Source: Flavobacteriales bacterium
GTDB taxonomy: Bacteria; Bacteroidota; Bacteroidia; Flavobacteriales; Flavobacteriaceae
Reading direction: 5' to 3'
Assembly: GCA_003229235.1 (NCBI GenBank)
Contig: QIIH01000108.1
Span: 1-7,582 of the forward strand
DNA length: 7,582 bases
The notes beneath the pieces were generated by a model. It saw only the letters and a program-made list of their open reading frames with translations, was not told where the DNA came from and searched no databases. Both the position numbers and the translations under genes were made by a program. Shown one piece after another: positions 4,820 to 7,582 of the stretch; position 1 is the stretch's first letter; the number at the start of each line of letters is the position of its first letter.

Positions 4820-7510
4820 TTATTTTTTTATCTGAACCCATTTTCCTTTGTTGCGTGCCATATAATTTGCGTCGTACATGGCTTCTACTTGAGAGCCTGG
4901 CAAATAATAGGTTCCTAAAAATGAGGCATTGAGTTTTACAGTATACGTTGCCGATTTATTGGCGCGTAAATCAAAGTAAAAATTAACACGATCGTCGCGA
5001 ATATCTGTATATCTGGCCTTAGATACATTGGCTGTTCCGCTAGTGGAAAAACTCGTGTTTATTATTTCCCAACCACTTGGGAATATTTGAGTGAGTGCGA
5101 GATCGTATAAATGATCGTTAGAAGTATTAGTGACAGTGATGGTTGCAACCAAATCGCTTCCCTGTCTTAGCGATGTTACATCTATTAGCTCTCCAGCACC
5201 ATCCCTAAACTGAGTTGCGACCACCATATTATTAGAAACGCTTAACTCGTCGCCTAATGGTAGTTTACCTTGCTGAACCAAAGTAACATAAAGCACATTG
5301 TTTTCTTTGTTTGTTACAGTAACAGTATTGCTGCCCATTGTAAGGGCTACATCACGCTGCACAATACTCTTACTGGCATTTACGCTCGCAGTTTTGCCAT
5401 TGCTTTCCCAATCAATCGAGATTCCGCTTCCGCCATTATTTTTAACCATTTTTGCCATAGCAAGCAAACTGTAGGCAGTTTCTTGAGTGTTAAGCCAACG
5501 CTGTGAAGACAATTGCTTAGCCACAGAAACAGCCATATCTCGCATTTTAGGATCGTTTAAAAGCGTCATAGTTTCTAAGGCCATTGCCATATTTCTGAGT
5601 GGCGTTCCGTAACTATAGCGATAATAACCATTGGTATCAAATTGAATTGTCGCAGTTGCAGCAATTTGCTTAGCTACTTTTTGGTTTCCATTTAAAGCAT
5701 AGGCAGCGGCCAGACGCCATTTGGCATCATTGTTAAGTTTATTAGAATTACGTAAACGGTTCATGGCAGCCATCTCGGGTTGTCCGGCCAGGGCCAAAGT
5801 ATATAGGCGATATGCCTGCTGCAAGGTCGAGTTATACGAAGTCGCACTTGTACGATAGGTACGTGCGGTTTTTTGCTGATATCGCAACCAATTCGACATA
5901 AAAGAAACTGGTAAAGCATAACCGTTTTGTTTTGCAGCAATCATAAAATGCCCTGCGTAGGTTGTCCCCCAATCGTTGGCCGCTGCTTCTCCTGGCCAAT
6001 ATGAAAGCCCTCCTTCGGGCGTCTGGAACGAACTTATTTTTGAAATTGCAATTTTTAAGTTCTTATCAATGTTGCGATTTTGATTTGTAGTGAGATCCAT
6101 TACATCTCCTAAAAATAACTGAGGGAACACACTCGATGTAGTTTGTTCTATACAGCCATGTGGATAGCGAATCAAATATTCCAAACGCTTTTTAATATTT
6201 ATTGGCGGAATAGTAGAAATTTCGATAGCCGCTCCGTTACTACCTGCCACACCAAAGGTCTCAAAAGAGATTTCTTTGCTCGCATTACCTTCAAGGGTAT
6301 ACATGTTGGTGTTTTGAGTGATAGGATTCGGGTTCACTACGTCTATCTCTAGCGAATACTTTGCAGAATGGCTTCCCGAAGTCGCTAAAACTTCGATAGT
6401 CTGAAAGGCTGATGTTGGCAATATTTCGAATTCAAAATTGACAATTTGCTCGCCCATTCCAGAGAATGAAACCGACTTTTTAGTGCCATTAATTGGTTTA
6501 AGAGCATCCCCCACATTTAAATTAATAGTGGCCGATTTTACCTGCTCACTCATAGAAAAAACGGTAACAGGGATGGTGAGTTTTTCGCCAGGTGAAAGTT
6601 TTCTAGGTACAGATGCTAGTACCATCAGTGGTGTTCTAACAGGCACTACTTTGTCTGTACTCCCATAGGCTTGCATCTCCGAATTACCAGCAACTACCAT
6701 TGTTTTAACAGACCCTATATAATTGGGCATTGTTAAGGTATGAGTAGCGGTTTCGTTTGCTTTTAATTCAAAGGGGCCTAAATAAGAAACCACAGGTTTA
6801 AAGCGATCGGCTTTTCGGTTTTTTGCTCCAGCTGCAGCATCTCCACCTCCAATGGCATAAATATTATCGACACTGCCCGCGTATGCACCTATTACATAGT
6901 CGTAAACATCAAACGTTTTTACTCCTAGGGCCTGTCGCTCATAAAAAGCTTTGTGTATTTTGGGAGTTCCAAATCGAGTTAAATCTAGCAAACCTTCGTC
7001 TACCACCGCGATAGTGTAGGTCATAGGTTTGTTGTCTTGTTCAGAAACGCTAATCGAAAATTGTGACTCTGGTTTAAGCTCGTCTGGCATATCAATAGTA
7101 GGCTGTAGTACCGTTTTTGGATTTGACACCAGTAACGGAACCACTCCATAAAGGCGCATTGGCCTATCATTTACTGTTTGGTTATGTGGTTGTAAAAGCG
7201 AAATATGCACATAAACATTAGGCGCCATTTGGGTCGTAATAGGAATGCTTACTTTGGTCTCGTCTGCGGTGGTTTTAACCCATTTCTTGCTGAGTACTTC
7301 GGAGCCATTCTCGATACTTAATAAAGCTTGGCCTCCTTCGCTACTCGGGAAGCTTATTTGTGCTTCATCACCTACCTGATAAGATTCTTTGTCTGCATTG
7401 AATAGCAACATTTTTGCACTTTCAGAATCGGTTCCTACTTGTCTGCTCCACCAATTTCTGTAAAAATACGAGACCCGTCCAGTAGCATGCCCAGAAGTTG
7501 GGTCGATCAC
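4820..7510 (-). CDS. yfhM: Alpha-2-macroglobulin family protein (YfhM type), C-terminal part of a gene broken by an in-frame TGA
   Basis: The longest uninterrupted piece is 896 codons, counted from GTG at 7510; that GTG is almost certainly internal, because the family is about 1600-1900 residues and homologous sequence continues upstream past a TGA at 7529-7531. Numbered from the GTG: the end of a macroglobulin domain (1-25, RVIDPTSGHATG with the preceding codons), a bait-region-like domain (about 33-170), the A2M domain (about 238-330, including FELKANETATHTLTMPNYIG), a thioester domain (about 420-700) with YPHGCIEQ at 449-456, and C-terminal beta domains (about 740-890, with LTQIFPSGWEI). 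Cys453 and Gln456 would form the thioester that covalently traps attacking proteases. Bacterial relatives are periplasmic lipoproteins paired with PbpC, as here. If the TGA is real, the full-length trap is not made and pbpC translation may suffer from polarity. Confidence 0.9.
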   Translation of the reverse strand: MIDPTSGHATGRVSYFYRNWWSRQVGTDSESAKMLLFNADKESYQVGDEAQISFPSSEGGQALLSIENGSEVLSKKWVKTTADETKVSIPITTQMAPNVYVHISLLQPHNQTVNDRPMRLYGVVPLLVSNPKTVLQPTIDMPDELKPESQFSISVSEQDNKPMTYTIAVVDEGLLDLTRFGTPKIHKAFYERQALGVKTFDVYDYVIGAYAGSVDNIYAIGGGDAAAGAKNRKADRFKPVVSYLGPFELKANETATHTLTMPNYIGSVKTMVVAGNSEMQAYGSTDKVVPVRTPLMVLASVPRKLSPGEKLTIPVTVFSMSEQVKSATINLNVGDALKPINGTKKSVSFSGMGEQIVNFEFEILPTSAFQTIEVLATSGSHSAKYSLEIDVVNPNPITQNTNMYTLEGNASKEISFETFGVAGSNGAAIEISTIPPINIKKRLEYLIRYPHGCIEQTTSSVFPQLFLGDVMDLTTNQNRNIDKNLKIAISKISSFQTPEGGLSYWPGEAAANDWGTTYAGHFMIAAKQNGYALPVSFMSNWLRYQQKTARTYRTSATSYNSTLQQAYRLYTLALAGQPEMAAMNRLRNSNKLNNDAKWRLAAAYALNGNQKVAKQIAATATIQFDTNGYYRYSYGTPLRNMAMALETMTLLNDPKMRDMAVSVAKQLSSQRWLNTQETAYSLLAMAKMVKNNGGSGISIDWESNGKTASVNASKSIVQRDVALTMGSNTVTVTNKENNVLYVTLVQQGKLPLGDELSVSNNMVVATQFRDGAGELIDVTSLRQGSDLVATITVTNTSNDHLYDLALTQIFPSGWEIINTSFSTSGTANVSKARYTDIRDDRVNFYFDLRANKSATYTVKLNASFLGTYYLPGSQVEAMYDANYMARNKGKWVQIKK
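6143..6154 (-). other. Thioester motif CIEQ of the macroglobulin
   Basis: On the minus strand, bases 6154-6143 encode Cys-Ile-Glu-Gln, preceded by YPHG. This is the CxEQ thioester signature of protease-trapping macroglobulins; many bacterial relatives lack it, so this copy belongs to the thioester-bearing (YfhM-like) class. Confidence 0.92.
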
Positions 7511-7528
7511 TCTTATTAAGTAGCGACC

Positions 7529-7531
7529 TCA
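7529..7531 (-). other. In-frame TGA in the macroglobulin gene
   Basis: Reading the minus strand in the macroglobulin frame, 17 codons (7582-7532) encode a peptide ending FDVNIPEDD, then TGA, then GRYLIRVIDPTSG. The two sides join naturally as PEDD-x-GRYLIRV, where related proteins commonly have an aromatic residue, often tryptophan. One transition (TGG to TGA) explains the stop. TGA ends the CYTH gene elsewhere in the window and tryptophan is TGG throughout, so recoding is unlikely. A sequencing error cannot be excluded. Confidence 0.85.
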
Positions 7532-7582
7532 GTCGTCTTCTGGAATGTTCACGTCAAAACTGGTTTTCCCGTCTGCAGCCGT
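7532..7582 (-). pseudogene. yfhM: Upstream portion of the same alpha-2-macroglobulin gene (partial)
   Basis: Seventeen codons, open to the window edge, encode TAADGKTSFDVNIPEDD. A glycine/lysine turn followed by a beta strand and an acidic loop is a common element of macroglobulin MG domains, and the segment is continuous in frame with the 896-codon piece apart from the TGA. The rest of the gene, including the expected lipoprotein signal, lies beyond base 7582. Confidence 0.75.

Noticed and set aside
7529..7531. UGA recoded as tryptophan or selenocysteine
   Set aside because: TGA is a true terminator for the CYTH gene, tryptophan is TGG elsewhere, and no selenocysteine insertion hairpin is apparent.
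1..7582. CRISPR arrays, tRNA/rRNA genes, insertion sequences, integrases
   Set aside because: Reading both strands showed no regularly spaced repeats, no cloverleaf-like segments and no transposase or recombinase motifs.

Overview
The window looks like chromosomal DNA of a member of the Bacteroidota, most likely a flavobacterium. The DNA is AT-rich, starts lack clear Shine-Dalgarno sequences, and the proteins are of Bacteroidota type: a CYTH protein ending in the LGKEVTGD..YYN signature, a YCII-domain lipoprotein with acidic residues just after the lipobox cysteine, and a tightly linked alpha-2-macroglobulin/pbpC pair. This placement is inferred from sequence style, not from a database match.

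Layout. (1) 1-625, plus strand: the 3' end of a CYTH-domain gene, overlapping by ATGA a lipoprotein gene with a YCII-like domain. (2) 622-1872, minus strand: a secreted 191-residue protein of a carbohydrate-binding-like (beta-sandwich) type, followed after 12 bp by cutC, which begins with TTG. cutC runs tail to tail into the YCII gene and the two stop codons share the four bases TTAA. (3) 1873-2118: AT-rich intergenic DNA with small repeats and no convincing promoter or terminator. (4) 2119-2460, minus strand: a 5'-truncated remnant of a discoidin-like (F5/8 type C) domain of the kind found at the C-terminus of family 20 beta-hexosaminidases. It lies in the same frame as pbpC, just behind its tandem TAA-TAG stops. 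(5) 2464-7582, minus strand: the conserved yfhM-pbpC module. Penicillin-binding protein 1C is complete. The alpha-2-macroglobulin gene runs off the window and carries an in-frame TGA at 7529-7531, where tryptophan is the likely ancestral residue.

How they work together. YfhM-type macroglobulins are periplasmic protease traps that use a reactive thioester (here CIEQ). PbpC is a bifunctional glycosyltransferase/transpeptidase thought to act in wall repair next to it. The two genes are one base apart (TAA-A-ATG), so translation is probably coupled, and the TGA could be polar on pbpC. The cutC unit and the CYTH/YCII unit are separate short operons with no evident functional link to that module.

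I do not see a new defence, mobile or regulatory system here. The points most worth a second look are the TGA inside the macroglobulin gene, the orphan discoidin remnant fused behind pbpC, and the small uncharacterised secreted and lipoprotein genes.
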